DNA of 61,294 bases from assembly GCA_938010425.1 (NCBI GenBank), contig CALLUO010000020.1, forward strand, positions 1 to 61,294, given 5' to 3'. Below are positions 43,811-52,965 of this stretch, in pieces. The notes beneath the pieces were generated by a model. That model ran no database searches. It was not told the origin of the DNA and worked only from the letters and a program-made list of their open reading frames with translations. Position 1 is the stretch's first letter. The number at the start of each line of letters is the position of its first letter. Origin of the DNA: an uncultured Elioraea sp. Lineage in GTDB: Bacteria > Pseudomonadota > Alphaproteobacteria > Acetobacterales > Acetobacteraceae. The position numbers were made by a program, and so were the translations under genes.

Positions 43811-45334
43811 ATGCCGCCATCCATCGCGCCGCCGCGCCCGCATGGCTTTGCTGACGATCCGCTCTCCCTGCTAAAGTTGAGGACTCCGCCGCAGAACCTT
43901 GAAGCCGAACAGGCGCTGCTGGGTGCCTTGCTCGTCAACAACAAGGCTTATGAGCGGGTGGCGGACTTCCTCGCCCCGCAGCATTTCGCTGACCCCGTGC
44001 ACGCGCGCATCTTCGAGGCGATCGTGCGCCGGATCGAGCGCGGCCAGCTCGCCGACGCGGTGACTTTGAAGTCAGATCTTGAGCACGACGGGTTGCTCGA
44101 GGAAGTGGGCGGCACGGCCTATCTTGCCCAACTCGTCGCCGCCACTGTCGGCGTGATCAATGCCGGTGACTATGGGCGAGCGATCCACGACGCCTATCTG
44201 CGTCGTCAGCTGATCGACATCGGCGAGGAGATCGTCAATCGCGCGTTCGGCGACCCTGAGGGGCTCGATGGCGCGGCGCAGATCGAGGCGGCCGAGCAGG
44301 CGCTGTTCGAGATTGCGACGGAAGGTGTCGCCGATCGTAGCTTCATCCCCTTCGATCTCGCCCTGTCCCGCGCCATCGACGCTGCCGAACGCGCCTTCCG
44401 CTCGCCAGGCGGCGTGTCCGGGCTCGCCACAGGGTTTCGCGATCTCGACCAGAAGATGGGCGGGCTGCACGCCTCAGACCTCATCATCCTCGCCGGCCGA
44501 CCGGGCATGGGCAAGACGGCCTTCGCCACTTGCCTTGCCTTCAATGCTGCGCGCGCGGTTGCAGAGGAAGCCGCGCGCACGGGGGCGAAGCGCGCACCGG
44601 CAGTCGCGCTTTTTTCGCTCGAAATGAGCGCAGAGCAGCTTGCCACCCGCCTGCTCGCTGAGCAGGCGCGCGTGAGTTCCGACCGCATCCGCCGCGGCGA
44701 TGTACGGGCAGAGGATTTCGACCGGTTCGTCGAGGCCGCGCGCCGCATCGCCGCCCTGCCGATCCAAATCGACGATACGCCAGCGCTGTCTATTTCCGCG
44801 CTGCGCACGCGCTGTCGGCGGCTGAAGCGCACGCAGGGGCTTGCCCTTGTCGTCGTCGACTACCTGCAACTGCTTCGTCCGGCACCGGGGTCGCGGCCGG
44901 AGAACCGCGTGCTCGAAATCAGCCAGATCACGCAAGGACTGAAGGCGATCGCGAAGGAACTCCATGTTCCGGTGCTCGCTTTGTCGCAGCTCTCGCGCGC
45001 GGTGGAAAACCGCGAGGACAAGCGGCCGCAACTCGCCGATCTGCGCGAATCGGGCACCATCGAGCAAGATGCTGACGTGGTGATGTTTCTTTATCGCGAC
45101 GAATACTATCTCGGCGCGCGAGAACCGAAACTGATGAGCTTCGACAACCAGGCGAAGTTCGAAGAGGCGCACGCGAAGTGGCTATCCGACATGGAGCGCG
45201 TGCACAACGTCGCCGAGCTCATCCTCGCCAAGCAGCGTCACGGGCCGACCGGCAAGATCGAACTCTTTTTCGAGGCCGAGTTCACCCGTTTCGCCGATCT
45301 GGACCGCCAGCATCGTGGCCTTGACGCCGGTTGA
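43811..45334 (+). CDS. dnaB: Replicative DNA helicase
   Basis: About 507 residues. N-terminal primase-interacting domain starts near PPQNLEAEQALLGALL; RecA-like core has Walker A GRPGMGKTAFA (~230), SLEMSAEQLATRLL and VVVDYLQLLRP, and the late SRAVENREDKRPQLADLRESG. Family length. The alr start lies inside its last codons (20-base overlap). A GTG nine codons earlier is an alternative start. Confidence 0.97.
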   Translation: MPPSIAPPRPHGFADDPLSLLKLRTPPQNLEAEQALLGALLVNNKAYERVADFLAPQHFADPVHARIFEAIVRRIERGQLADAVTLKSDLEHDGLLEEVGGTAYLAQLVAATVGVINAGDYGRAIHDAYLRRQLIDIGEEIVNRAFGDPEGLDGAAQIEAAEQALFEIATEGVADRSFIPFDLALSRAIDAAERAFRSPGGVSGLATGFRDLDQKMGGLHASDLIILAGRPGMGKTAFATCLAFNAARAVAEEAARTGAKRAPAVALFSLEMSAEQLATRLLAEQARVSSDRIRRGDVRAEDFDRFVEAARRIAALPIQIDDTPALSISALRTRCRRLKRTQGLALVVVDYLQLLRPAPGSRPENRVLEISQITQGLKAIAKELHVPVLALSQLSRAVENREDKRPQLADLRESGTIEQDADVVMFLYRDEYYLGAREPKLMSFDNQAKFEEAHAKWLSDMERVHNVAELILAKQRHGPTGKIELFFEAEFTRFADLDRQHRGLDAG

Positions 45335-46427
45335 GGCGCTCCCCCCCTCGCAACTGATCGTCGATCTCGATGCGGTGGCAGCGAATTGGCGTCATCTCGA
45401 CGCGCTCGCAGCACCGGGTCGCGCGGCGGCAGTGGTCAAGGCAAATGCTTATGGGCTTGGTGCCGTGCCAGTGGTGCGGAGACTGCTGCGGGAGGGCGTG
45501 CGCCATCTCTTTGTGGCGCGCTTAGAAGAAGCCCTCGCCTTGCGCCCCGAGGTTCCGCCGGAGGTGATGATCGGCGTGCTCAACGGACTTTGTCCGGGCG
45601 AGGAGACAGTGGCAGCGGAAGCTCGGCTTGTTCCGGTCCTAAACGATCTGGGTGCGATCGAACGCTGGGGCGCCGTCGCGTCTGCGCGCGAGACGCGGCT
45701 TCCCGCCATTCTTCATCTTGACACGGGTATGAACCGGCTCGGCCTTGACGGTCGAGAGTTGCAACGGCTCGCGCAAGACCCAAGGCGGCTTGCAGCGATC
45801 GACCTCCGCTTCGTGATGACCCACTTCGTGTCGGCGGATTGTGCAGACGATCCGCGCAATGCGGAGCAGGTCGCGCTGTTTCATGCACGGCGCGCTCTGC
45901 TTCCGCCGTGCCGTGCCTCGATCGCGAACTCGTCGGGGATCTTTCTCGGCTCCATCGCGGCATCCGATCTCGCCCGCCCTGGCGCCGCGCTCTATGGGCT
46001 TAATCCGACACCAGGGCGGCCAAACCCGATGCAGCCTGTGGTTACGGTCGAGGCTCGCATCCTGCAGATGCGCGACATCGAAGCGGGCGAGACGGTCGGT
46101 TACAACGCCACCTGGCGGGCCGAGCGCGCAAGCCGGATCGCCACCATTGCCGCGGGCTATGCTGACGGCTATCAGCGGGTTCTCTCCAATCGCGGCGTAG
46201 GCTGGCTTGCCGGTCGTCGCGTGCGGATCGTGGGCCGAGTTTCCATGGACCTTGTCACTCTCGATGTCACCGATGTCCCTGAGGCCGCGCCTGGTGCCGT
46301 CGTGCAACTGATCGGGCCGGAAATTCCGCCCGACGAGGTTGCCGCTGCCGCTGGCACCAACGGCTACGAGATTCTGACCGCTCTTGGCGCCGCGCGGCAC
46401 CGGCGCGTGTACGTTGGCGCGACGTGA
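45315..46427 (+). CDS. alr: Alanine racemase
   Basis: 370 residues. PLP lysine in VVKANAYGLG (~42), tyrosine in VGYNATWRAE (~262) and ANSSGIFLG/RPGAALYG segments are the alr pattern. It makes D-alanine for peptidoglycan. The GTG start overlaps the end of dnaB by 20 bases, and its stop overlaps the mlaE start as GTGA, so the three are probably translationally coupled. Confidence 0.95.
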   Translation: MALTPVEALPPSQLIVDLDAVAANWRHLDALAAPGRAAAVVKANAYGLGAVPVVRRLLREGVRHLFVARLEEALALRPEVPPEVMIGVLNGLCPGEETVAAEARLVPVLNDLGAIERWGAVASARETRLPAILHLDTGMNRLGLDGRELQRLAQDPRRLAAIDLRFVMTHFVSADCADDPRNAEQVALFHARRALLPPCRASIANSSGIFLGSIAASDLARPGAALYGLNPTPGRPNPMQPVVTVEARILQMRDIEAGETVGYNATWRAERASRIATIAAGYADGYQRVLSNRGVGWLAGRRVRIVGRVSMDLVTLDVTDVPEAAPGAVVQLIGPEIPPDEVAAAAGTNGYEILTALGAARHRRVYVGAT

Positions 46428-47209
46428 CCGTGCTCCTCGATCTGCTGGCTGCCATCGGCCGCGGTGCGTTGGGGCTTGTTTCCGCGGCGGGGTCGGTGGC
46501 CGTTTTTGGTGCCGTCGCCCTCAGCCACGTCGTCCGCCCGCCCTTCTATCCGCGCCTGCTTGCGCGGCAGATGATGGAGATCGGTTATTTCTCCCTGCCC
46601 GTGGTCGCCCTCACCGCGATTTTCTCCGGCATGGTGCTGGCGCTACAGTCCTACACGGGCTTCGCGCGCTTCTCGGCCGAAGGCGCGATCGCCACCGTCG
46701 TCGTGCTCTCCATCACGCGTGAACTGGGCCCCGTGCTCGCCGGGCTGATGGTGGCCGGGCGCATCGGGGCGGCGATTGCGGCTGAACTCGGCACCATGCG
46801 CGTGACCGACCAGATCGACGCTCTGACGACCTTGTCGACGAACCCGATCAAGTACCTGGTCGTGCCGCGCCTCGTCGCAGCGACGATCGTGCTGCCGCTG
46901 CTCGTCATCGTCGCTGACATCCTGGGTGTGCTGGGGGGTTTTATCGTCGGCGTGGCGAAACTCGAGTTTAATCCCGCCACCTACATGCAGCGCACTTGGG
47001 AATTCTTGGAAGTGCAGGACGTCGTCTCCGGGCTCGTCAAGGCAGCGGTGTTCGGCTTCATCATCGCTCTGATGGGCTGCTACCAGGGCTACCATTCGCG
47101 CGGCGGTGCGCAGGGCGTGGGCGCGGCGACGACGAACGCGGTCGTTTCCGCCTCCATCCTCATCCTCACCTTCAACTACGTGATCACTGAACTCTTTTTC
47201 GCACGATGA
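46424..47209 (+). CDS. mlaE: MlaE-type lipid ABC transporter permease
   Basis: 261 residues with five or six membrane helices. YrbE/MlaE pattern: VALSHVVRPPFYPRLLARQM, MEIGYFSLPVVALTAIFSGM, GLMVAGRIGAAIAAELGTMR and VTDQIDALTTLSTNPIKYLV. It is the permease of the system that moves phospholipids across the envelope to maintain outer-membrane asymmetry. It overlaps alr upstream and mlaF downstream (ATGA). Confidence 0.93.
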   Translation: MTVLLDLLAAIGRGALGLVSAAGSVAVFGAVALSHVVRPPFYPRLLARQMMEIGYFSLPVVALTAIFSGMVLALQSYTGFARFSAEGAIATVVVLSITRELGPVLAGLMVAGRIGAAIAAELGTMRVTDQIDALTTLSTNPIKYLVVPRLVAATIVLPLLVIVADILGVLGGFIVGVAKLEFNPATYMQRTWEFLEVQDVVSGLVKAAVFGFIIALMGCYQGYHSRGGAQGVGAATTNAVVSASILILTFNYVITELFFAR

Positions 47210-47982
47210 GCGAGGCCCCACCGAAGATCCGAATCCGCGGCCTAAGCAAGGCATTCGGCGCGAAAATAGTGCTCGACTCCCTCGATCTCGACGTGCCGGC
47301 GGGACGGGGCTTCGTCGTCATCGGCGGCTCTGGGTCGGGCAAGTCGGTGCTGATCAAGTGTATTCTCGGCTTAATCGAGCCCGATGCGGGCACGATCGAA
47401 ATCGATGGCCGGAATGTTCTTGCTATGCACCGTTCCGAACGGGAAACCGTGAACACCCGAATTGGCATGCTGTTTCAGCAAGGCGCGCTGTTCGACAGCC
47501 TGCCGGTGTGGGAGAATGTGGCGTTTGGCTTACTGGCGCGCAAGATGATGCGCCGGGCCGAGGCCAAACCCCGCGCGATCGAGATCCTGGCCCAGGTTGG
47601 CCTGGGTTCCGATGTTGCCGATCTCTACCCGTCCGAACTGTCGGGAGGGATGCAGAAGCGAGTGGCTCTCGCGCGCGCCATCGCCGCCCGGCCAGACCTG
47701 ATTTTCTTCGACGAACCCACAACGGGGCTTGATCCGATCATGGGCGCGATTATCGACGCATTGATCGTGGAACAGGTGGAACGGCTCGGCGCGACGGCCT
47801 TCTCCATCACACACGATATGGCCTCAGCGCAGCGGATCGGCAACGAAATCGCGATGATCCACAAAGGGAAGATCATCTGGCAGGGCCCCGCTGAGCGAAT
47901 CTACGACAGCGGCAACCCCTATGTTGACCAGTTCGTGCGCGGAAAGAGTGAAGGCCCGATCACCATGGAGGTGCGGGGCTGA
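47206..47982 (+). CDS. mlaF: MlaF-type lipid ABC transporter ATPase
   Basis: 258 residues. ABC ATPase with Walker A GGSGSGKSVL (~41), signature LSGGMQKRVALARAI and Walker B IFFDEPTTGLDP. The pair MlaE-MlaF normally works with an MCE substrate-binding protein (MlaD) that would be expected downstream; here a seven-codon stub and then a convergent gene follow. Confidence 0.94.
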   Translation: MSEAPPKIRIRGLSKAFGAKIVLDSLDLDVPAGRGFVVIGGSGSGKSVLIKCILGLIEPDAGTIEIDGRNVLAMHRSERETVNTRIGMLFQQGALFDSLPVWENVAFGLLARKMMRRAEAKPRAIEILAQVGLGSDVADLYPSELSGGMQKRVALARAIAARPDLIFFDEPTTGLDPIMGAIIDALIVEQVERLGATAFSITHDMASAQRIGNEIAMIHKGKIIWQGPAERIYDSGNPYVDQFVRGKSEGPITMEVRG

Positions 47983-48005
47983 TGGCGAACAGCACGCTCA
48001 GGTGA
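47982..48005 (+). pseudogene. Seven-codon open frame after mlaF, possible stub of a lost gene
   Basis: The mlaF stop overlaps an ATG (TGATG) that opens ATG-GCG-AAC-AGC-ACG-CTC-AGG and then TGA: a frame of only seven residues (MANSTLR). The stop region is shared with the end of the convergent usp gene. RadA repair proteins often begin MA[K/R]S-T-L/T-R before a zinc-finger, and radA is a common follower of this gene block, so I suspect a truncated radA start, not a functional peptide. Alternatively it is chance. Confidence 0.3.
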
Positions 48006-48501
48006 CAGTCTCCAATTCCTGGTCGCTAAGGCTCCCCGGCACGATGACGAGCGGTGTGCGCAAGAGGCGGTTGTAGCGGCCTGTCAGCGCCGTGATCAGG
48101 GGCCCTGGTCCATCAGAGGAGGTGGAGGAGGCAAGAACAAGCACGCTGATCGCGGGTTCCTCCGCCAGAAGTTTCATCAGCTCGTCGCGTGCTTCGCCCT
48201 CGCGCACGTAAAGGATGGGAACGGACCCCGCGATCCGGTTCACCTCTGCGGCAAGGCCCTGCAGCAGCTGTTCGGCCTCGGCACGCCGTTCTTCGCGCAT
48301 CATTTCGGCCACTCCGGCCCATTCGGTTTGCCCTGGAGGTTCAACGACCCGCAGGAGGGCGACCCGTCCCCCGCCGCGCGCTGCCGCCAAGGCGGCGTAG
48401 CGCAGCGCGACAGCGCGTTCAGGGCTGTCGTCGACAACGACGAGGAACAGCCGTTCCCGCCGCCCTACCTCCTGTCGTTCACGCCCCGCCTCCTCGCTCA
48501 T
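47998..48501 (-). CDS. Universal stress protein (UspA family)
   Basis: 167 residues. The UspA alpha/beta fold is seen in FLVVVDDSPERAVALRYAALAA, RVALLRVVEP, and the final LIVVIVP-like strand (RTPLVIVPGS). Typical ATP-binding G-x2-G-x9-G-S/T is only partly preserved (TGRYNRLLRT), so nucleotide binding is uncertain. The first 15 residues are charged and unlike the core. It converges with mlaF and lies 22 bases downstream of the TIGR02186 gene. Confidence 0.82.
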   Translation of the reverse strand: MSEEAGRERQEVGRRERLFLVVVDDSPERAVALRYAALAAARGGGRVALLRVVEPPGQTEWAGVAEMMREERRAEAEQLLQGLAAEVNRIAGSVPILYVREGEARDELMKLLAEEPAISVLVLASSTSSDGPGPLITALTGRYNRLLRTPLVIVPGSLSDQELETVT

Positions 48502-48523
48502 CTCTCCCCCAGCCTACACGGCT

Positions 48524-49246
48524 TCAGCCGCGGCGAAACACCACACTGCCGGCCCAGCCAACCACGGCGGCGGCGACCACAGCGGCAAAGCCGTACAGCC
48601 AGGGATAAGCGTGGGCAAACCGCCAGATTTCGGCCGAGGTTCCCACCCGGCGGACATTGAAGGCGAGGTCACGCGAGGCGACGACACGTCCACCCTGAAC
48701 CCCGAGCACGTCAACAAGATAGAGCCCTGGCGGGACGGTCGGTGGCAGGAGGATCCGGGTGGCGAACAGGCGTTCGCCGGTCACACTCACCCCGCTCTCC
48801 GCTTGCCGATAAAGGCCGCGGTCGCGCTTGAGCTCGATCAGGGCGTGCCGAAACCCGTCCCCAAGATCCGGTTCGCTCGCCCGCAGCGGAAGCAGATCGA
48901 GGCCGAGGCGAAGACGCCGTCGTTCCGCCTCCGACAGGAGTTCGGCGAGCGGTCGGGTCGAGGCGACAGCATAGTATCCAGGCGCGGTGTCGAAGCGTAC
49001 CGATGTTCCGTTCAGCCAAATGCCCGCAACGCGCCGACGCTGCCGAACGACAACCGGCGCCTGTGGCCCGCGCACGGCGACCACGATGTCGGCTGGGATC
49101 GTATCCTTCGCCCCGTAAACGATCAGCTCTGCCCCGGTGAAGCCGGTGCTGACAGCGATCTCCCGCTGCGACAGCTCGGCAACTAGGGCGCGCGCGGGCA
49201 GGGCGCCGAGCAGCAAGCCGAGAAGGGCGAGCACGACCCGCGTCAT
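48524..49246 (-). CDS. TIGR02186 family membrane-anchored protein
   Basis: 240 residues, with a signal-like N-terminus (ALLGLLLGALPARALVAEL), a conserved beta-rich domain (YGAKDTIPADIVVAVRGPQAP, VRQRRRVAGIWLNG) and a C-terminal transmembrane helix (about 210-235). This matches the TIGR02186/Alph_Pro_TM family, which is almost always next to a TauE/SafE permease. Its start overlaps the TauE stop as ATGA. Role unknown, presumably an accessory of that permease. Confidence 0.9.
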   Translation of the reverse strand: MTRVVLALLGLLLGALPARALVAELSQREIAVSTGFTGAELIVYGAKDTIPADIVVAVRGPQAPVVVRQRRRVAGIWLNGTSVRFDTAPGYYAVASTRPLAELLSEAERRRLRLGLDLLPLRASEPDLGDGFRHALIELKRDRGLYRQAESGVSVTGERLFATRILLPPTVPPGLYLVDVLGVQGGRVVASRDLAFNVRRVGTSAEIWRFAHAYPWLYGFAAVVAAAVVGWAGSVVFRRG

Positions 49247-50151
49247 CGGATCGGTTCCAGCACGAACATCGCCTCCGGCGTGCGCACCAGCGTGTAGCCG
49301 AGGCCGATTGCGACCGCGAGCACGAGAAGGCCCAACAGCCCCCTCGTCTCCTCGCCGCGCAGGCGCGATCCCATCGACGCGCCGAACTGCGCCCCTGCCA
49401 CCGCACCCACCATCAGCAACAAAGACAGGATGACATCGACCGACTGCGTGCTGACCGATTGCAGCACGGTAACGGCAGCAGTGACAAACACCACCTGAAA
49501 CAGGGAGGTGCCGATGACCACACTCGTCGGCATCCCCAGCAGGTAGATCATCGCAGGGACAAGGATGAACCCCCCACCCACCCCCATAATGGCGGAGAGG
49601 AAGCCGATGCCGAAACCGATGGCAACGGGCGGGACGACGCTGATGTAAAGACGGCTTTTGCGGAAGCGCATCTTCATCGGCAGGCCGTGCATCCAGAAAT
49701 GCTCGTGCAGTCGCCGCGGAATCTTGCGCCGGCGCCTCAGCCAGGCCCGCGCGCTTTCCGCCGCCATCAGCGCTCCGAGAATGCCCAGCACGACGACGTA
49801 GAAGACAGAGACCACGAGGTCGAGTTGGCCGACGCGTCTGACGAGGGCAAACACCTGCACGCCGAACCCCGAACCAGCGAGCCCGGCGAGCGTGAGCACC
49901 ATGCCCATCTTGCCGTCCACGTTTCCACGCCGCCAATGCGCCATAAGGCCCGAGATCGAGGCCCCCATGGTCTGGTTCGCCGAAGTCGCCACCGCAACCG
50001 CCGAAGGCAGGCCGATGAAGATGAGGAGCGGCGTCATCAGAAAGCCGCCGCCCACCCCGAACAGCCCGGACAGCAGGCCGACAGCGAGCCCGATGCCCAC
50101 GATCAGCAGACCGTCGACCGACATCTCGGCGATGGGCAGATAGACCTGCAT
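49243..50151 (-). CDS. TauE/SafE family permease (first copy)
   Basis: About 302 residues with roughly eight membrane helices. The family motif FGVGGGFLMTPLLIF and its second half repeat MGVGGGFILVPAMIYLLG are clear. TauE/SafE proteins export sulfite or organosulfonates. The ATG at 50151 starts before the first helix; an upstream in-frame ATG would add a basic, unlikely segment. It precedes TIGR02186 in one coupled pair. The loop between helices is long and basic. Confidence 0.9.
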   Translation of the reverse strand: MQVYLPIAEMSVDGLLIVGIGLAVGLLSGLFGVGGGFLMTPLLIFIGLPSAVAVATSANQTMGASISGLMAHWRRGNVDGKMGMVLTLAGLAGSGFGVQVFALVRRVGQLDLVVSVFYVVVLGILGALMAAESARAWLRRRRKIPRRLHEHFWMHGLPMKMRFRKSRLYISVVPPVAIGFGIGFLSAIMGVGGGFILVPAMIYLLGMPTSVVIGTSLFQVVFVTAAVTVLQSVSTQSVDVILSLLLMVGAVAGAQFGASMGSRLRGEETRGLLGLLVLAVAIGLGYTLVRTPEAMFVLEPIR

Positions 50152-50311
50152 CGACCCCGACCCCTGCCCGGCTGCGTCCCTACGCGACCGCGGACGCAAC
50201 GCAACACCTAATCAGGGCAACACGAAGGAGAGGTTGACGACGTTCGCAATCTTGCGATGCGCAGGCCGCACGACTGGCCCGCCCTACCGTCAACCCCTTC
50301 GCCCCGGCCGG

Positions 50312-51331
50312 TTAGAGGCGGATGAAGCCGACCGTCTCCTGGACCTCGGCCATCGTCGGCGCGGCCAGGGCCGCCGCTCGCTCGGCGCCACGCCTCAGCA
50401 CTGCCTCGATCGCACCCCGGTCAGCGAGCAGCCGGCGCATCTCGGCCGCAATCGGGCTCAAAGCGGCGACCAGCAGGTCAGTCAGCGCCGCCTTGAAGGC
50501 AGAGAAGGGTTTGCCACCGTGTTCAGCCAGCACGGCGCTGTGATCAAGGTCGGCGAGTGCCGCGTAAATGCCGACGAGGTTGCGCGCTTCGGGCCTTCCC
50601 GCGAGTCCCGCCACGTCGTGTGGCAGCGGCTCAGGGTCGGTCTTGGCGCGGCGGATCTTTAGCGCGATCGCATCCGCATCGTCGGTAAGGTTGATGCGCG
50701 ACTGATCGGAGGCGTCCGACTTGCTCATCTTTTTCGTCCCGTCGCGCAGGCTCATCACGCGCGCAGCCGGGCCGAGGATCAGCGGCTCGATTTGCGGGAA
50801 AACGGCGCGGCCGTAATCGTGGTTGAACTTCTGCGCGATGTCATTGGCAAGTTCGAGATGCTGCTTCTGGTCCTCGCCTACGGGAACGCGCGTTGCCTTG
50901 TAGAGCAGGATGTCGGCCGCCATGAGGTTGGGATAGGCATAGAGCCCGACAGAAGCGTTCTCGCGGTCCTTGCCCGCCTTCTCTTTGAACTGTGTCATGC
51001 GGTTGAGCCAGCCGATGCGGGCGACGCAGTTGAATATCCAGGCGAGCTCGGCGTGCGCCGGCACGGCGGACTGATGGAACACGACGTGCTTCTCCGCATC
51101 GATGCCACAGGCGATCAGCGCGGCGGCGACCTCGAGGGTGGCGCGACGAAGCTCGGCCGGCTCCTGCCACACGGTGATGGCATGCAGGTCGACGACGCAG
51201 AACAGGCACTCATGGTCGCGCTGCAGACGCACCCAGTTGCGGATGGCGCCGAGATAGTTGCCCAAGTGCAAGTTTCCGGTCGGTTGCACGCCGGAGAAGA
51301 TGCGCGCGAGCGGCTTGGCGTGGCTGGTCAC
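50312..51331 (-). CDS. trpS: Tryptophanyl-tRNA synthetase
   Basis: 339 residues. Class I synthetase: [19 protein letters not shown] with the HIGH-like signature, and a full KMSKS loop (~202). The frame is open well upstream but the protein start is the GTG at 51331, based on family length and alignment of the first motif. It sits between murJ and the TauE pair, an order found in Rhodospirillales. Confidence 0.95.
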   Translation of the reverse strand: MTSHAKPLARIFSGVQPTGNLHLGNYLGAIRNWVRLQRDHECLFCVVDLHAITVWQEPAELRRATLEVAAALIACGIDAEKHVVFHQSAVPAHAELAWIFNCVARIGWLNRMTQFKEKAGKDRENASVGLYAYPNLMAADILLYKATRVPVGEDQKQHLELANDIAQKFNHDYGRAVFPQIEPLILGPAARVMSLRDGTKKMSKSDASDQSRINLTDDADAIALKIRRAKTDPEPLPHDVAGLAGRPEARNLVGIYAALADLDHSAVLAEHGGKPFSAFKAALTDLLVAALSPIAAEMRRLLADRGAIEAVLRRGAERAAALAAPTMAEVQETVGFIRL

Positions 51332-51396
51332 GTCGCTTGGTCCGTCCTGATGGAGGGGATGGGTGGGAAGCCTGATCGGGCCGAGCGGTCGCGCGG

Positions 51397-52941
51397 TCAA
51401 GCCCTGCGGGCGCGGATCTGCCGCAGAACCTCGCGCGGCTCGGCCAGCCCAAGCGCTATGGCGGCGAGGGCAAAGGCGCCGACCCCGCACGCGATCAGCC
51501 CGGCAAGCCCAGCCCAGCGCAGGCCGCGCGCGGCAAGGAGGTCGGTAAAGAACATGCTCTCCCCCGCCCAAACAACCCCGCCCATGGCGACCGAGGCCAC
51601 ACCCAGGCGGGAGATGAAGCGCATGAGCCTGCGGTCGGGCACAAACTGGCCGCGACAGGAGAGGCGCCAGCCGAGCAAGGCCGCGTTCACCCAAGCGGAG
51701 ATGACGGTGGCAAGCGCGATACCGACATGGCCGAAAGGCCCGATCAAAGCGAAGTTAAGCGCGATGTTGAGCACCACGCACAGCGCCGCGATCTCGACAG
51801 GGCTGCGCGTGTCGCCGCGGGCGAAGAAGCCCGGGGCGAGAACCTTCACCAGCACATAGGCGGGAAGCCCCGCAGCGTAGGCGGCAAGGGCAGCGGCGGT
51901 GGCGGCGATGTCCCCCTCGCCGAAGGCGCCGCGGCCGAACAGCACAGCGATGATCGGCCCGGCGGCGATGCCAAGGCCAACAGCGGCTGGCACAGTGAGC
52001 AGCAACGCCAGTTCGATCGCGCGGTTCAGCGTTGCGACCGCCGCCGTCGCCTCGCCTGCTCTCACCTCCCGCGACAGCCTAGGCAGCACGGCCGTGCCCA
52101 CCGCAGTGCCAATGACGCCAAGCGGGAGTTGGTTCACCCGATCGGCGTAGTAGAGAAAGGCGATCGCGCCTGCCGGCAAGAAGGAGGCGATGATCACATC
52201 CACCATCAGATTGATTTGCGTGACCCCGGCACCGATCGCGCCCGGTCCCATGCGGCGGAGCAGGAGGCGCACCTCCGGGGTAAGGCGCGGCAGCGGAAGG
52301 CCGAGCGGCAGGCCGGCGCGATCGAGCGCCACGGCGAGGGCGACCAACTGCAGCACCCCCGCCGCCGCCACGCCCCACGCGAGCCCGTGCGCCACGGACC
52401 CGCCGGTTCCTTGCGCAATGAGAACGCCGCCGATAAGCGCGAGATTGAACAGGATTGGCGCCGCAGCAGCAGCGGCAAAACGATCGAGCCCGTTCAGCAC
52501 GCCCGACATCGCCGCAACCAAGCAAACGAGCAGCAAATAGGGGAAGGTGATGCGCGTCAGTTCGACAGCGAGCGGAAAGCGCACCGGATCGTCCAGGAAG
52601 CCGGGGGCAAGCAGCATCATCGCCTGCGGCATGAACAGAATGGCGATAAGCGTGAGCAGGCTGAGGGCGAAAACCAGCGCGGCGAGCGCGCCTTCCGCCA
52701 CACCACGCGCCGCCTCCCGGCCCTCGGCGGCAAGCGTGCCGGCAAACAGCGGCACAAACGCGGCGGCAAACGCGCCCTCGCCAAAGAGGCGGCGGAAGAA
52801 GTTGGGCAGCTTGAGGGCAACGAAGAATGCATCCGCCGCCGGCCCGGCGCCGAGCGCGGCGGCGACCAGGATGTCGCGCACGAAACCGAGAACGCGCGAG
52901 GCGGCGGTCCAGCCACCGACGGTGACGACGGCGCGGATCAT
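51397..52941 (-). CDS. murJ: Lipid II flippase
   Basis: 514 residues with about 14 hydrophobic helices. MurJ/MviN blocks: [40 protein letters not shown] and [15 protein letters not shown]. It flips lipid II across the inner membrane. It is 24 bases downstream of glnD. Confidence 0.95.
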   Translation of the reverse strand: MIRAVVTVGGWTAASRVLGFVRDILVAAALGAGPAADAFFVALKLPNFFRRLFGEGAFAAAFVPLFAGTLAAEGREAARGVAEGALAALVFALSLLTLIAILFMPQAMMLLAPGFLDDPVRFPLAVELTRITFPYLLLVCLVAAMSGVLNGLDRFAAAAAAPILFNLALIGGVLIAQGTGGSVAHGLAWGVAAAGVLQLVALAVALDRAGLPLGLPLPRLTPEVRLLLRRMGPGAIGAGVTQINLMVDVIIASFLPAGAIAFLYYADRVNQLPLGVIGTAVGTAVLPRLSREVRAGEATAAVATLNRAIELALLLTVPAAVGLGIAAGPIIAVLFGRGAFGEGDIAATAAALAAYAAGLPAYVLVKVLAPGFFARGDTRSPVEIAALCVVLNIALNFALIGPFGHVGIALATVISAWVNAALLGWRLSCRGQFVPDRRLMRFISRLGVASVAMGGVVWAGESMFFTDLLAARGLRWAGLAGLIACGVGAFALAAIALGLAEPREVLRQIRARRA

Positions 52942-52965
52942 CCGGGGACCTAGCGTCCGAAGCGG

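Noticed and set aside
51727-52953. 408-codon plus-strand frame across murJ.
   Set aside because: Antisense of a membrane protein, giving a typical R, E, H, Q and G rich shadow.
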